From Amycolatopsis azurea DSM 43854 (GTDB taxonomy: Bacteria > Actinomycetota > Actinomycetes > Mycobacteriales > Pseudonocardiaceae): a stretch of DNA of 64,000 bases. The DNA lies in NCBI RefSeq assembly GCF_001995215.1, contig NZ_MUXN01000008.1, forward strand, positions 250,854-314,853. Reading direction: 5' to 3'. Positions 11,712-20,346 of the stretch are shown here, piece by piece. Within the stretch, counting starts at the first letter, position 1. Each line of letters opens with the position of its first letter. The notes beneath the pieces are model-generated. The model did no database searches. It saw only the letters and a list, made by a program, of their open reading frames with translations, and was not told the origin of the DNA. Both the position numbers and the translations under genes were made by a program.

Positions 11712-12617
11712 ATGAGTTGGTTCGAGCGGCGTACGTGGCAGAACCCCGGTTGGACGCTCGACGACATCGTCGCTGCGAAGGGTGACCGGACGGTTTCGGT
11801 CGTGCTACCGGCACTCGACGAAGAGGACACCGTCGCCGAGGTCGTCGGCACGGTCCGCCCGTTGCTGGGCACGGTCGTCGACGAGCTGGTCGTGATGGAC
11901 TCCGGGTCCACCGACGCGACCGCCGAGCTCGCCGAACGCGCGGGCGCGCGGGTGGTGCACCGCGAGGACGTGCTCCCCGAGCTGCCGCCGGTGCCGGGCA
12001 AGGGCGAGGTGCTGTGGCGGTCATTGGCCGCGACGACCGGCGACGTCGTCGTGTTCCTCGACTCCGACCTCGTCGACCCGGACCCGGCGTTCGTGCCGAC
12101 CCTGCTCGGGCCGCTGCTCTGCGAAGAAGGCGTCCACCTGGTCAAGGGCTTCTACCGGCGGCCGCTGCGGCTGGAGAGCAGCGGCGGCGGCCGGGTCACC
12201 GAGTTGCTGGCGCGACCGGTCCTCTCGGCGCTGCGCCCGTCGCTCTCAGGACTCATCCAGCCTCTGGGCGGCGAGTACGCCGCGACGCGCGACTTCCTTG
12301 AGTCAGTGCCCTTCGCGGCCGGGTACGGCGTCGAGATCGGGCTCATCCTCGACGCCGAAGCGCGCTACGGCCTCGAAGGGCTCGCTCAGGTCAACCTCGG
12401 CGTACGCAAGCATCGCAACCGTTCGCTGCTTCAGCTGGGCGTGATGGCGCGGCAGATCCTCGGCACGGCGCTCGCGCGCTGCGGTATCAAGTCCGACGAC
12501 CCGGCCCAGCTCACCCAGTTCGCGCAAGTAGGTGACGAATGGCTGCCGGAGGTGGCCGAGGTGTCGGTCAGCGACCGGCCGCCGATGCGGGAAGTGCGCG
12601 GCCTAACCGAGTCGTAG
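11712..12617 (+). CDS. gpgS: Glucosyl-3-phosphoglycerate synthase
   Basis: GT-A glycosyltransferase (family GT81) that transfers glucose from NDP-glucose to 3-phosphoglycerate, the first step of glucosylglycerate and methylglucose lipopolysaccharide synthesis. It closely follows mycobacterial GpgS: SVVLPALDEEDTV near the N-terminus, DSGSTDAT, PGKGEVLWRSLAATTGDVV, metal-binding FLDSDL, a GGGRVTELLARP block, LGGEYAATRD and GYGVEIGL. The ATG at 11712 is used because the conserved W...PGWT region starts just after; two earlier in-frame ATGs exist and no clear ribosome site decides. Its 3' end overlaps the convergent cydC gene by 15 bases. About 301 residues. Confidence 0.92.
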   Translation: MSWFERRTWQNPGWTLDDIVAAKGDRTVSVVLPALDEEDTVAEVVGTVRPLLGTVVDELVVMDSGSTDATAELAERAGARVVHREDVLPELPPVPGKGEVLWRSLAATTGDVVVFLDSDLVDPDPAFVPTLLGPLLCEEGVHLVKGFYRRPLRLESSGGGRVTELLARPVLSALRPSLSGLIQPLGGEYAATRDFLESVPFAAGYGVEIGLILDAEARYGLEGLAQVNLGVRKHRNRSLLQLGVMARQILGTALARCGIKSDDPAQLTQFAQVGDEWLPEVAEVSVSDRPPMREVRGLTES

Positions 12618-14156
12618 GACCTCGTCGAACCCGGCCACCTGCGACTCACGATGCGTCACCAGGACGACGGTGCCTCGCGTGGCCGCGAGGACATCTGCCA
12701 GGACGGCGTCGCCGTGCTCCGGGTCCAGGCCCTCGACGGGCTCGTCCAGCACCAGGATCGGCGGCGCTGAGAGCACTGCTCTCGCCAAGATGAGCCGCTG
12801 ACGCTGCCCACCTGACAGCGCGTCGCCGTCTGAACCGACTTCGCGATCCAGTGGCAGGTCGAAACCCGCCGTCGAGCACGCGGCGAGCAACTCGGCGTCC
12901 GCGGCGCCGGGCTTCGCGAGCAGGAGATTTTCCCGGACCGTCGTGTGGAAGACGTGCGCGTCCGCGAGCGCGCCGGAGACCACCGACGGCAGCAGCGCCG
13001 AGTCGTACTCGTCGAGCGCGCGGCCATTGAGCGAAGCCTGGCCGGACGTCGGCGCCACGGAGCCGAGCAGGACGTTCAGCAGCGTCGTCTTCCCGGCCCC
13101 GCTCGGCCCGAGGATCCCGACACGCTTGCCCGGCGGCAGGTCGAGGTCGACGCCGTCCAGCGCCGGAGCCCTGCCGCCGAAGACGACGCTGACCCCCTCC
13201 AGCCGAAGGTGCCCCGGCTCGGGCACCGCGCTGCCCCGCGCGGGCGACGGCTCGGTCAGCAGCGCGCGCACCCGCTCCGCCGACGTCCGGACCTCGACCC
13301 AGCGTTGCGCGGCCGCGGTCAGCGGGAGGACCAGCTCGAACACGGCCAGCGCGCCCAGCGCCAGTGCCGCCGTCAGCGGCGCCGAAACCCCGGCGGTCAG
13401 CGCGATCACGACGCAGGTCAGCAGCTGGACGAGCATCCCGGTCGCGGTCAGCAGGCTGGTCCGGTTCGCCGTCGCCCGGTCCCGGACGGCGAGCGCGTCG
13501 ACGGCGGTGTGCGCGGCGTCCACAGTGGACTCATGGACGCCGTACGCGATCAGCTCGCGTCGTCCGGTGATCAGCTCGACCGATCGTTCAGCGAGGTCGG
13601 CCCGTGCCGGGGCGCTCTCTGCCGCCGCCGCGCGCGTGATCCGCACGCACAGCCACGGCAACCCGGCGCCCGTCACCAAAAGACCAAAAGCAAGCACCAG
13701 ACCGGCCACCGGACTGAGGACGAGCGCGACCGCGGTCGAGACCGCGCCCACGAACGCGGCGACGCCGGCGGGCAGCAGGCAACGCAGGATCGCGTCCTGC
13801 ACAGCATCCACATCGGACACCAGGCGCGTGACGAGGTCGCCGCCGGAATGCCGGGAAACCCGGTGCGGCAGCAACGCCGTGTACACGCGGGTCCGCAGGG
13901 CGCCGAGATACCGCAGGACGACCTCGTGCCCGGCGAGCCGTTCCGCGTAACGCAGCCCGCCGCGCAGCAACGCCAGCGTCCGGACGGCGACGATCGCCAC
14001 CGTGAGCGACGCCAGCGGCGGCTGCTCGGCGGCCTTCAGCAGCAGCCACGCGGCGGTGGCCATCAGTGCCAGGCCGGCCAGTTCCGCCCCGGCCGCGATC
14101 AGCCCGGCCCGGACCAGCCGGACGACGTCCTTTGTGGACACACCCCAGACGTTCAC
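12603..14156 (-). CDS. cydC: Thiol reductant ABC exporter subunit CydC
   Basis: Half-transporter of 517 residues: an N-terminal six-helix membrane domain and a C-terminal ATPase. In known systems CydDC exports cysteine/glutathione to the outside of the membrane and is needed to assemble cytochrome bd. Walker A is GPSGAGKTT, the signature LSGGQRQRL, and Walker B ILVLDEP. It starts inside the end of cydD (ATGA overlap), so it is the last gene of the cydABDC operon. It differs from CydD in the membrane half (RYAERLAGHEVVLRYLG, SRHSGGDLVTRLVSDVD), the usual CydC pattern. Confidence 0.93.
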   Translation of the reverse strand: MNVWGVSTKDVVRLVRAGLIAAGAELAGLALMATAAWLLLKAAEQPPLASLTVAIVAVRTLALLRGGLRYAERLAGHEVVLRYLGALRTRVYTALLPHRVSRHSGGDLVTRLVSDVDAVQDAILRCLLPAGVAAFVGAVSTAVALVLSPVAGLVLAFGLLVTGAGLPWLCVRITRAAAAESAPARADLAERSVELITGRRELIAYGVHESTVDAAHTAVDALAVRDRATANRTSLLTATGMLVQLLTCVVIALTAGVSAPLTAALALGALAVFELVLPLTAAAQRWVEVRTSAERVRALLTEPSPARGSAVPEPGHLRLEGVSVVFGGRAPALDGVDLDLPPGKRVGILGPSGAGKTTLLNVLLGSVAPTSGQASLNGRALDEYDSALLPSVVSGALADAHVFHTTVRENLLLAKPGAADAELLAACSTAGFDLPLDREVGSDGDALSGGQRQRLILARAVLSAPPILVLDEPVEGLDPEHGDAVLADVLAATRGTVVLVTHRESQVAGFDEVLRLG

Positions 14157-15715
14157 GCCAGTTCCCGTTCTCGTACGGCGCCCTCGCGGACTTCGAGGAC
14201 GCGGGTGGCCAGTCCGGCCATCGCGGGCCGGTGGGCCACGAGGACCGCGGTCCGGCCGGTGAGCAAGTCACGGGTCGCGCCGAGCACGGCCGCTTCGGTT
14301 CCCGCGTCGAGCCGCGCGGTCGGCTCGTCGAGCAGCGCCAGACCCGCCTCTGTGCGGGCCAGCGCTCTCGCGAGGCCGAGCCGTTGCCGCTGCCCGGCGG
14401 ACAGCGGCGCGCCCAGTTCGCCGATCCGCGTCCGGTAACCGTCGGGCAGCCCGCGTACGACGTCGTCGAACGCCGCCGCGCGGGCCGCCGCCTGGACGTC
14501 CGGCACCCCGCCCATGGCGATGTTCTCCTCGACGGTCCCGGTGAACAACGTCGGCCGTTGCGGCACCCACGCCGTCCCGGCCCGCCACGCGCCCGGATCC
14601 AGTTCGCGCAGATCGACACCGTCGACGAGGACCCGGCCGGACGTCGGCGTGACGAACCCCAGCAGGACCGCCAGCAGCGTGCTCTTTCCCGAACCGCTGG
14701 GACCGACGAGCGCGACGTGCTCACCCGCCTCGATCGTCATGTCCACTTCGGACAGGACGACCTCGTCGCCGTACGCGACGCTCACCTTTTCCAGTACGAT
14801 CTTCGGCGCGCCGCGACGGGCCACCCGCGAGCCGCGGACGACGTCCTCGGAGCGGACGTCCAGTGCTTCCCGGAGCGTGGCGAGCCCTTCCGCGCTGGCG
14901 TGGAACTTCGCCCCGGCCGCCCGCAACGGCAGGTAGGCCTCGGGCGCGAGCAACAGCACCAGCACCGCGGTGTGCAGGACCATTCCGCCTTCCAGCAGGC
15001 GGAAACCGATCGGCACCGCCACGAGCGCCACCGAAAGCGTCGCCACCAGTTCCAGTACCAGCGCGGACAGGAACGCGACCCGCAGGGTACGCATCGTCGC
15101 GTCCGTATGCGCGTCCGCCATCGCCCGCACCGTCTTCGCCTGCGCCTCGGCGCGGCCGAACACCTTGAGTGTGCCGAGTCCGCGCACGACGTCGAGGAAA
15201 TGCCCGCCCAGCTTGGAAAGCAGTCGCCATTGTTTGGCCGTCTTCGCCTTCGTGTGCTGCCCGACCAGGATCGCGAACACCGGGATCAGCGGCAGCGTCG
15301 CGGTGATGATCAGCGCCGACGACAGATCCGCGGCGAACAGCCGGACGAGGACCGCGACCGGCACGATCGCCGACAGCACCAGCGTCGGCAGATACCCGGT
15401 CAAGTAGGCGTCGCCCGCGTCGATCCCCTTGGTCACCAAGGTCGCGACCTCGCCGGGCTTCTCCGCTTCCGCGCCGAGAAGCCGCTTGCGCAGCTTGGCT
15501 TTCACCGTCGCCGAGAACCGGCCGCCGAGGGAACCCTGGACCCCCGCGAGCGCCACCCGGCCCGCGATGGCGGCCGCGAGGGTCCAGGTCACGCCGCCGC
15601 CGGTGAGCAGCGTCGCGAGTCCGTCCGCCTGGACGAGGATCGCCACGGCGGTCAGTGTTCCGAGAACGCCCAGTACGCCGAAATGGCGTCGCAGTCCGGG
15701 AAGAGGCGGCATCAC
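14153..15715 (-). CDS. cydD: Thiol reductant ABC exporter subunit CydD
   Basis: Partner half-transporter of CydC, 520 residues. The membrane domain (about 1-310) carries CydD-type segments (TLKVFGRAEAQ near the coupling region, GFRLLEGGM). The ATPase shows GPSGSGKSTLL, a signature LSAGQRQRLG and LALLDEPTARLD. It begins six bases after the cydB stop and overlaps cydC by four bases, so translation is coupled. Role: export of low-molecular-weight thiols for periplasmic-side redox balance and bd oxidase maturation. Confidence 0.93.
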   Translation of the reverse strand: MMPPLPGLRRHFGVLGVLGTLTAVAILVQADGLATLLTGGGVTWTLAAAIAGRVALAGVQGSLGGRFSATVKAKLRKRLLGAEAEKPGEVATLVTKGIDAGDAYLTGYLPTLVLSAIVPVAVLVRLFAADLSSALIITATLPLIPVFAILVGQHTKAKTAKQWRLLSKLGGHFLDVVRGLGTLKVFGRAEAQAKTVRAMADAHTDATMRTLRVAFLSALVLELVATLSVALVAVPIGFRLLEGGMVLHTAVLVLLLAPEAYLPLRAAGAKFHASAEGLATLREALDVRSEDVVRGSRVARRGAPKIVLEKVSVAYGDEVVLSEVDMTIEAGEHVALVGPSGSGKSTLLAVLLGFVTPTSGRVLVDGVDLRELDPGAWRAGTAWVPQRPTLFTGTVEENIAMGGVPDVQAAARAAAFDDVVRGLPDGYRTRIGELGAPLSAGQRQRLGLARALARTEAGLALLDEPTARLDAGTEAAVLGATRDLLTGRTAVLVAHRPAMAGLATRVLEVREGAVRERELA

Positions 15716-15721
15716 AGGCTC

Positions 15722-16714
15722 CTAGAAGTGCAGCAGCGAACGCTGGTCGACGCGGCTTTCGTGCCTGCGCCAGGTCACCCATTGCACGGCGGCGATCGCC
15801 ACCAGCGCGGGCGGCAGGACGAAAGTGAGCAGGCCGAGCATCTCGGTGCTGGTGGCGGCTTCCGTCAGGCTCAGCGAGAACCCACCGTCCACAGAGGACG
15901 TCAGCGCGTCCGGCAGGCGCAGGGTCCCGACGGCCAGCACCGGCGACGCGGACAGGACCATCGTGGCGATCAACGCCGCCTTGTGCCGTCCCGCGCGCAA
16001 GGACGCGGACGCGGCGCCCAGCGCGCCGAACGCGAGCACGATCGCCGGCACCACGGACCACGACGCGGAGGCCTCGAAGGCGCCCCAGGCGACCGCCACG
16101 ACCAGGAACGCGAACGCGGGCGCGAGGAGGGCCTTGGCGATCCGGTTCGCGCGGGCGGTGAATTCGGCGGGTGCCCGCACGGCGAGGAAAGCCGCTCCCT
16201 GCAAGGCGAACAGCGCGACGAACCCGGCGCCCCAGAGCAACGCGTACGGACTGAACACCGCGAGGACGTCACCGGCCGGCTTCCCGGCCGCGTCGAGCGG
16301 GAGCCCGAGGACGAGGTTGCCGAGGAACACGCCCCACGACACCGCCGTCACCCACGCGCCGACGGTGATCCCCAGCGTCCAGGCGCCGCGGCCCGCGTCC
16401 GGCCGCCTGCTGCGCAACTGCACCGCCGCGGTGAACGTGACCAGCCCGAGCAGCAAGGCGACGACCGGGACGTACGCCCCCGAGAACACTTTTCCTTCCA
16501 GGTGTGGGAAAGCGCCGAACAGGACGCCGACCGCGGCCACCAGCCAGACCTCGTTGGCCAGGAAGAACGGGCCGAAGGCGCCGAGCACGCGCCGCCGTCC
16601 GGCCTCGTCACGGCTGAGCCTGCCGAGCAGCATCCCGACGCCGTAGTCGTAACCGGCCAGCGCGAAATAGCCGGAGATCAGGAAACCGAGCACACACCAC
16701 CAGAGGATCACCAT
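15722..16714 (-). CDS. cydB: Cytochrome bd oxidase subunit II
   Basis: Integral membrane subunit of the bd-type terminal oxidase, 330 residues with eight or nine hydrophobic segments. The N-terminus LWWCVLGFLISGYFALAGYD and GVGMLLG, followed by an NEVWLV segment, are CydB features. It lies three bases downstream of cydA and just before cydD. With CydA it forms the quinol-oxidising, oxygen-reducing complex used at low oxygen or when the cytochrome bcc-aa3 branch is blocked. Confidence 0.94.
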   Translation of the reverse strand: MVILWWCVLGFLISGYFALAGYDYGVGMLLGRLSRDEAGRRRVLGAFGPFFLANEVWLVAAVGVLFGAFPHLEGKVFSGAYVPVVALLLGLVTFTAAVQLRSRRPDAGRGAWTLGITVGAWVTAVSWGVFLGNLVLGLPLDAAGKPAGDVLAVFSPYALLWGAGFVALFALQGAAFLAVRAPAEFTARANRIAKALLAPAFAFLVVAVAWGAFEASASWSVVPAIVLAFGALGAASASLRAGRHKAALIATMVLSASPVLAVGTLRLPDALTSSVDGGFSLSLTEAATSTEMLGLLTFVLPPALVAIAAVQWVTWRRHESRVDQRSLLHF

Positions 16715-16717
16715 CGG

Positions 16718-17896
16718 TCAGACTCCGCTCAGGACGGGAAGTTCGGCGCGAGGCGCGATCGCCTCTTCTTCGGGGTCGGGGCCGCGTTTGGCGACCCGCG
16801 ACATCAGCACCCAGTCGGCGATCGCGAGAACCAGGAACAACAGCGTGAAAGCGATGAAGGAGAACAGGATCTGCCCCGCCGGGATCGCCGCGACGGCATC
16901 GGCCGTGGTCAGCCTGCCGCGGATCAGCCACGGTTGACGCCCGATCTCCCGCACCAGCCAGCCGGAGATCGCGGCGAAGAACGGCAGCGGGATGGCCAGC
17001 ACCATCACGTACAGCAGCGGCCGCACCTTGGTGATCCAGTTCCGGAACAGCAGCAGCGTGCCGAGGATCGAGGCGAGGAAGGCGATGAACCCGATCTGGA
17101 TCATCAACCCCAGCGGGGCGCCGACCAGCGGATCCGGTGTTTCGAGCTTGCCGGGGTGGTACTCCCCGAGCGGGCCGAACTGGGCGAAGCCGAAACCGAT
17201 CACCATCGTGCTGCCCACCAGCGAGGTGAGCACGCCGATCCGCATCGACCGCCGGAAGAACTCGATCTCCTTGGTGCGCTTGATGAAGTGGTACGCGCTG
17301 ACGCCGACCACGAAGAACCCGCCGGTCATCAGCGCCGCGCTCAGCACGTGCGGCAGCGACATCGCCAGCGCCGGGTTGGTGAACAGCGCGCCGAAGTCGT
17401 CGAGCTTCAGCACGCCGTTCTCGACGTGCGTGCCGACCGGGTTCTGAAGGAACGAGTTGGCCACCATGATGAACAGCGCCGAGGCGTAGGCGGTCAGCGT
17501 GACCAGCCAGATCAGGGTCAGGTGGACCCACTTGTTGAGCCTGCCGAAACCGAAGATCCACAGCCCCAGGAAGGTCGATTCGGCGAAGAACGCCACCAGC
17601 GTCTCGATGGCCAGCGGCGCGCCGAAGACGTCGCCCGCGACCGCGGACAAGCCGGTCCAGGTCAGTCCGAACTGGAATTCCATCACGATTCCGGTGACGA
17701 TCCCCAGCGCGTAATTGATCACATACAGCTTGCCCCAGAAGCGCGTCATCCGCGTCAGTTCCGGCTTTCCGCCGAACGCGGAGCGTGTCTGCATCACCGC
17801 GACGAGTGTCACGAGCCCCAGTGTGAGCAGCACGAACAGGAAGTGGAACGAGGTCGTCGTCGCGAACTGGAGTCTCGCGATCGGGAGTGCGTCCAT
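16718..17896 (-). CDS. cydA: Cytochrome bd oxidase subunit I, short form
   Basis: Haem-carrying subunit of the bd quinol oxidase, 392 residues. SFHFLF near residue 19 contains the axial His; FQFGLTW, GDVFGAPLA, AFFAESTFLGLW and a second conserved His in LPHVLSA are present; REIGRQPW marks the conserved region after the Q-loop. It is about 90 residues shorter than M. tuberculosis CydA. The region between the LVGSTM helix and the next helix lacks the usual long quinol-binding loop (GDxxGK...QPxKxAAxE). The start at 17896 is 19 bases from a putative PadR-type operator. First gene of cydABDC. Confidence 0.92.
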   Translation of the reverse strand: MDALPIARLQFATTTSFHFLFVLLTLGLVTLVAVMQTRSAFGGKPELTRMTRFWGKLYVINYALGIVTGIVMEFQFGLTWTGLSAVAGDVFGAPLAIETLVAFFAESTFLGLWIFGFGRLNKWVHLTLIWLVTLTAYASALFIMVANSFLQNPVGTHVENGVLKLDDFGALFTNPALAMSLPHVLSAALMTGGFFVVGVSAYHFIKRTKEIEFFRRSMRIGVLTSLVGSTMVIGFGFAQFGPLGEYHPGKLETPDPLVGAPLGLMIQIGFIAFLASILGTLLLFRNWITKVRPLLYVMVLAIPLPFFAAISGWLVREIGRQPWLIRGRLTTADAVAAIPAGQILFSFIAFTLLFLVLAIADWVLMSRVAKRGPDPEEEAIAPRAELPVLSGV

Positions 17897-17914
17897 GCCG
17901 ATGCACTGTATACG

Positions 17915-17925
17915 TAGTCTGCCTA
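17915..17925. promoter_or_regulatory. Putative PadR operator in the cydA promoter
   Basis: TAGTCTGCCTA, flanked as G-TAGTCTGCCTA-C, matches the TAGACTGTCTA dyad in front of the padR gene (pattern TAG-n-CTG-n-CTA). It lies 18 bases before the cydA start, where a bound repressor would block transcription. Confidence 0.5.
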
Positions 17926-18022
17926 CATGTAGCCACAAAATCTATGAAATCGGGGCGATCTCGGGGTAATTCCCTGAGGTGACCAGTGGAAAGACCTGAC
18001 TACCCTGTTGGTCGGCGATGTG

Positions 18023-18033
18023 TAGACTGTCTA
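18023..18033. promoter_or_regulatory. Putative PadR operator before the padR gene
   Basis: TAGACTGTCTA, a perfect 5-1-5 dyad that ends 3 bases before the padR start codon. The near absence of a leader suggests a leaderless or very short-leader transcript. Autoregulation by PadR is inferred. Confidence 0.5.
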
Positions 18034-18036
18034 TCT

Positions 18037-18363
18037 ATGAAGGCCGACAGCCTGCGCGGGCACCTCGACGCGTTGCTCCTCGCCGTCCTCGACGGCCGGA
18101 AGCTCCACGGGTACGCCATCATCGAGGCGCTTCAGCTCCGCAGCGACGGTGCGCTCGACCTGCCGACGGGCACCGTCTACCCGGCGCTTCGCCGGTTGGA
18201 GCGCGCCGGGTTCCTCGCCAGCGAATGGGACGTCGTGTCCGGCCGCAAACGTCGTACGTACAAGCTCACCCGCTCCGGGCAGAAGGCCCTGGCGGCGGAA
18301 CGGGCGGAGTGGCAGGAGTTCACCACCGTGATCGGTGGTGTCCTCGGGGGGAGCACGGCATGA
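18037..18363 (+). CDS. PadR-family transcriptional regulator
   Basis: Winged-helix regulator of 108 residues: SLRGHLDALLLAVLDGRKLHG, YAIIEAL, then LPTGTVYPALRRLERAGFL as the recognition region, and YKLTRSGQKAL as the wing. The start at 18037 fits the usual PadR N-terminus; an upstream in-frame GTG would read through the operator. It overlaps the next gene by ATGA. PadR proteins are often coupled to membrane proteins with an N-terminal permease-prefix/HAAS-like domain, as here. Likely represses its own operon and, from the shared dyad, possibly the divergent cyd operon. Confidence 0.9.
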   Translation: MKADSLRGHLDALLLAVLDGRKLHGYAIIEALQLRSDGALDLPTGTVYPALRRLERAGFLASEWDVVSGRKRRTYKLTRSGQKALAAERAEWQEFTTVIGGVLGGSTA

Positions 18364-19025
18364 GCGCGATCGAGGCCTACATCGGCGACCTCGACAGACG
18401 GTTGAGCGGGTCGACGGGGGCCAAGGCCGATCTGCTCACCGAGGCACAGGACGGTTTGACCGACGCCGCCGAGGCGTATCGCGAGGGCGGTGCCGAGGAA
18501 GCGGAAGCCGAACGCCGTGCCGTCGCCGACTTCGGTCCCGCCGCCGTGATCGCCCGCGAATACCAGGCCGAACTGGCGTTGCGCGGCGACATCGGCACCT
18601 TGTGGAAGGTGATCGTCGGGGTCCCGCTGTTCCAGGTGAGCTGGGAGCTGGCGCGGGTTCTGACCTATGGCGACTGGGGCAGGCTGAACAAGCCGACCCC
18701 GGACTGGTACTTCTTCGTCGTCGATCTCTCCGGCGTCTTCGTCGTGGTCTCGCCCGTGATCGGGGCGATCGCGCTGCTGGGGACCCGCCTGCTGGGACGC
18801 AGGCTCGACGGCACGCGCCTGGCGAACTTCGCGCGCTGGACCGTGGCGGCCTCGGCGATCGCGAACCTGGTGGCGATGCTCCTGCTCGCCGTCGGCACCG
18901 TGGTGCTCGACCCGTCCAGGATGAACATGAGCCTGCCGTGCAACGTGCTGTCGATCGGCTGGGCGGCGTTCAGTTTCTGGCTGCTCGCACCGGCTTTCCG
19001 GTCCCGGCCCCTCCTCGCCGCATGA
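18360..19025 (+). CDS. Permease-prefix-domain membrane protein, paralogue 1
   Basis: 221-residue protein. Residues 1-75 form an acidic helical domain of the permease-prefix or HAAS-like type (MSAIEAYIGDLDRRLSG, then ADFGPAAVIAREYQAEL). The rest has four hydrophobic segments, separated by LNKPTPDWYFF and a LGRRLDGTRL loop. No catalytic motif is visible. It overlaps PadR upstream and paralogue 2 downstream by four bases each. In related loci the prefix domain precedes FtsX-like permeases; here it is attached to a small four-helix unit only. A sensing or scaffold role with PadR is inferred. Confidence 0.8.
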   Translation: MSAIEAYIGDLDRRLSGSTGAKADLLTEAQDGLTDAAEAYREGGAEEAEAERRAVADFGPAAVIAREYQAELALRGDIGTLWKVIVGVPLFQVSWELARVLTYGDWGRLNKPTPDWYFFVVDLSGVFVVVSPVIGAIALLGTRLLGRRLDGTRLANFARWTVAASAIANLVAMLLLAVGTVVLDPSRMNMSLPCNVLSIGWAAFSFWLLAPAFRSRPLLAA

Positions 19026-19678
19026 ACGCCATCGAGGCCTACATGGGCGACCTGGATCGGCGGCTCAGCGGGCCGGCGGCGGCCAAGGCCGATCTGCTCA
19101 CCGAGGCGAAGGACGGACTGACCGACGCTGCCGAGGCCTACCGCGCGGGCGGTGTCGACGATGCGGAAGCGGAACGACGGGCCGTCGCGGACTTCGGCCC
19201 CGCCGACCTCGTCGCCCGCGACTACCAGGCGGAACTGGGGCTGCGGCGCGACATCCGCGTCCTGTGGGAGCTGATCGTCGGGGTCCCGTTGCTGATCCTC
19301 GGCTGGGATCTCGCGCGGGTGTTCAGCTCCGGCGACTGGTCGCGGCTCGGGCAGCCGCCTTCCTGGTACTACCGCGCGATCGGCGCGGCCGACATCCTGG
19401 CCGCGTTGTCGCCGGTGGTCGCGGTCGCCGGGCTGATCGCGGCACGGCTGCTTTCACGACGAACGGACGGTCCGCCCGTCGCTCGCGCGGTCGCGTGGTC
19501 CCTGGCGGGGGCGGTGGGACTGAACCTGCTCGCGGTCGCGACGTACGGCGGCGCGACCGGGCTGCTGGAGCCCGCCCGCCTGATCGTCAGCGTGCCGTGC
19601 GCGGCACTGTCCGCGACGTGGATCTTGTTCAGCACGCGGCTCACGGTCGCCGCGCGAAGTCGGAGAGCGGCGGCATGA
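19022..19678 (+). CDS. Permease-prefix-domain membrane protein, paralogue 2
   Basis: 218 residues, clearly a tandem duplicate of the preceding gene: MNAIEAYMGDLDRRLSG, ADLLTEAKDGLTDAAEAYR and ADFGPADLVARDYQAEL are shared almost word for word. The membrane half is more divergent, keeping the W-rich loop (GQPPSWYYRAIG) and the four hydrophobic segments. Similarity is highest in the soluble domain, which suggests that this domain makes the conserved contact. ATGA overlaps on both sides keep it in the operon. Confidence 0.8.
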   Translation: MNAIEAYMGDLDRRLSGPAAAKADLLTEAKDGLTDAAEAYRAGGVDDAEAERRAVADFGPADLVARDYQAELGLRRDIRVLWELIVGVPLLILGWDLARVFSSGDWSRLGQPPSWYYRAIGAADILAALSPVVAVAGLIAARLLSRRTDGPPVARAVAWSLAGAVGLNLLAVATYGGATGLLEPARLIVSVPCAALSATWILFSTRLTVAARSRRAAA

Positions 19679-20346
19679 CGGTGATCGAGGCCTATCTCGG
19701 CGAGCTGCGCACGCGGCTGGACGGCCCGGTGACGGCGAAGCGGGATCTGCTGCGCGAGGCGCGGGACGGGCTCAACGACGCCGCCGACGCCTATCGCGAC
19801 GGAGGCTGGAGCGAGGACGACGCGCAGCGGCGTGCCGTCGAGGACTTCGGGCCGGTGCACCTGATCGCGCGGGACTACCAGGCCGAGCTCGGGATGCACA
19901 GCGGGACCCGGACGCTCTGGAAACTGATCCTCGGCGTGCCGATGATGCAGCTCGCCTGGGAACTCGCCCGCAAATGGACCTTCGGCGAGTGGTCGCAGCT
20001 CGCGCCGACCCCGGGCTGGTACCGCTACATCGCCCAGTTCACCCACGGTTCGGTGTTCATCGTGCCGGTACTGGGGGTGATCGCCCTCGTCTGCATGCGC
20101 TGGCTCTCCCGCCGGATGGACGGCGTCAAGCTGGTCAAGAGCATCAGCGTGCTGATCGGCGAGGCGGTCGGGCTGAATCTGCTTTCGGTCGCGCTGCTGG
20201 TGATCGCCACCGGGCTGATCGACGCTTCGAGACTGTTCCTGTCGGTACCGTGCGGCATCCTGATGATCCTCTGGGTGGTGGTCAGCGTGCGACTCGCGTT
20301 GCTGGCGCGACGATCGTGGCGTTCGTGTGCCACGATCGTGGCGTGA
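19675..20346 (+). CDS. Permease-prefix-domain membrane protein, paralogue 3
   Basis: Third tandem copy, 223 residues: MTVIEAYLGELRTRLDG, DLLREARDGLNDAADAYRDG and EDFGPVHLIARDYQAELG. It is the most divergent of the three in the prefix domain. The membrane part again has TPGWYRYI before a hydrophobic pair and a LSRRMDGVKL loop. It overlaps paralogue 2 and the DivIVA-domain gene. Its basic C-terminus (LARRSWRSC) should face the cytoplasm. Confidence 0.8.
   Translation: MTVIEAYLGELRTRLDGPVTAKRDLLREARDGLNDAADAYRDGGWSEDDAQRRAVEDFGPVHLIARDYQAELGMHSGTRTLWKLILGVPMMQLAWELARKWTFGEWSQLAPTPGWYRYIAQFTHGSVFIVPVLGVIALVCMRWLSRRMDGVKLVKSISVLIGEAVGLNLLSVALLVIATGLIDASRLFLSVPCGILMILWVVVSVRLALLARRSWRSCATIVA

Noticed and set aside
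14066-17917. A nearly 1,280-codon open frame antisense to the cyd operon
   Set aside because: It mirrors four well-supported genes, is full of Arg/Gln/His/Asp low complexity and matches no family; it is a high-GC shadow frame.
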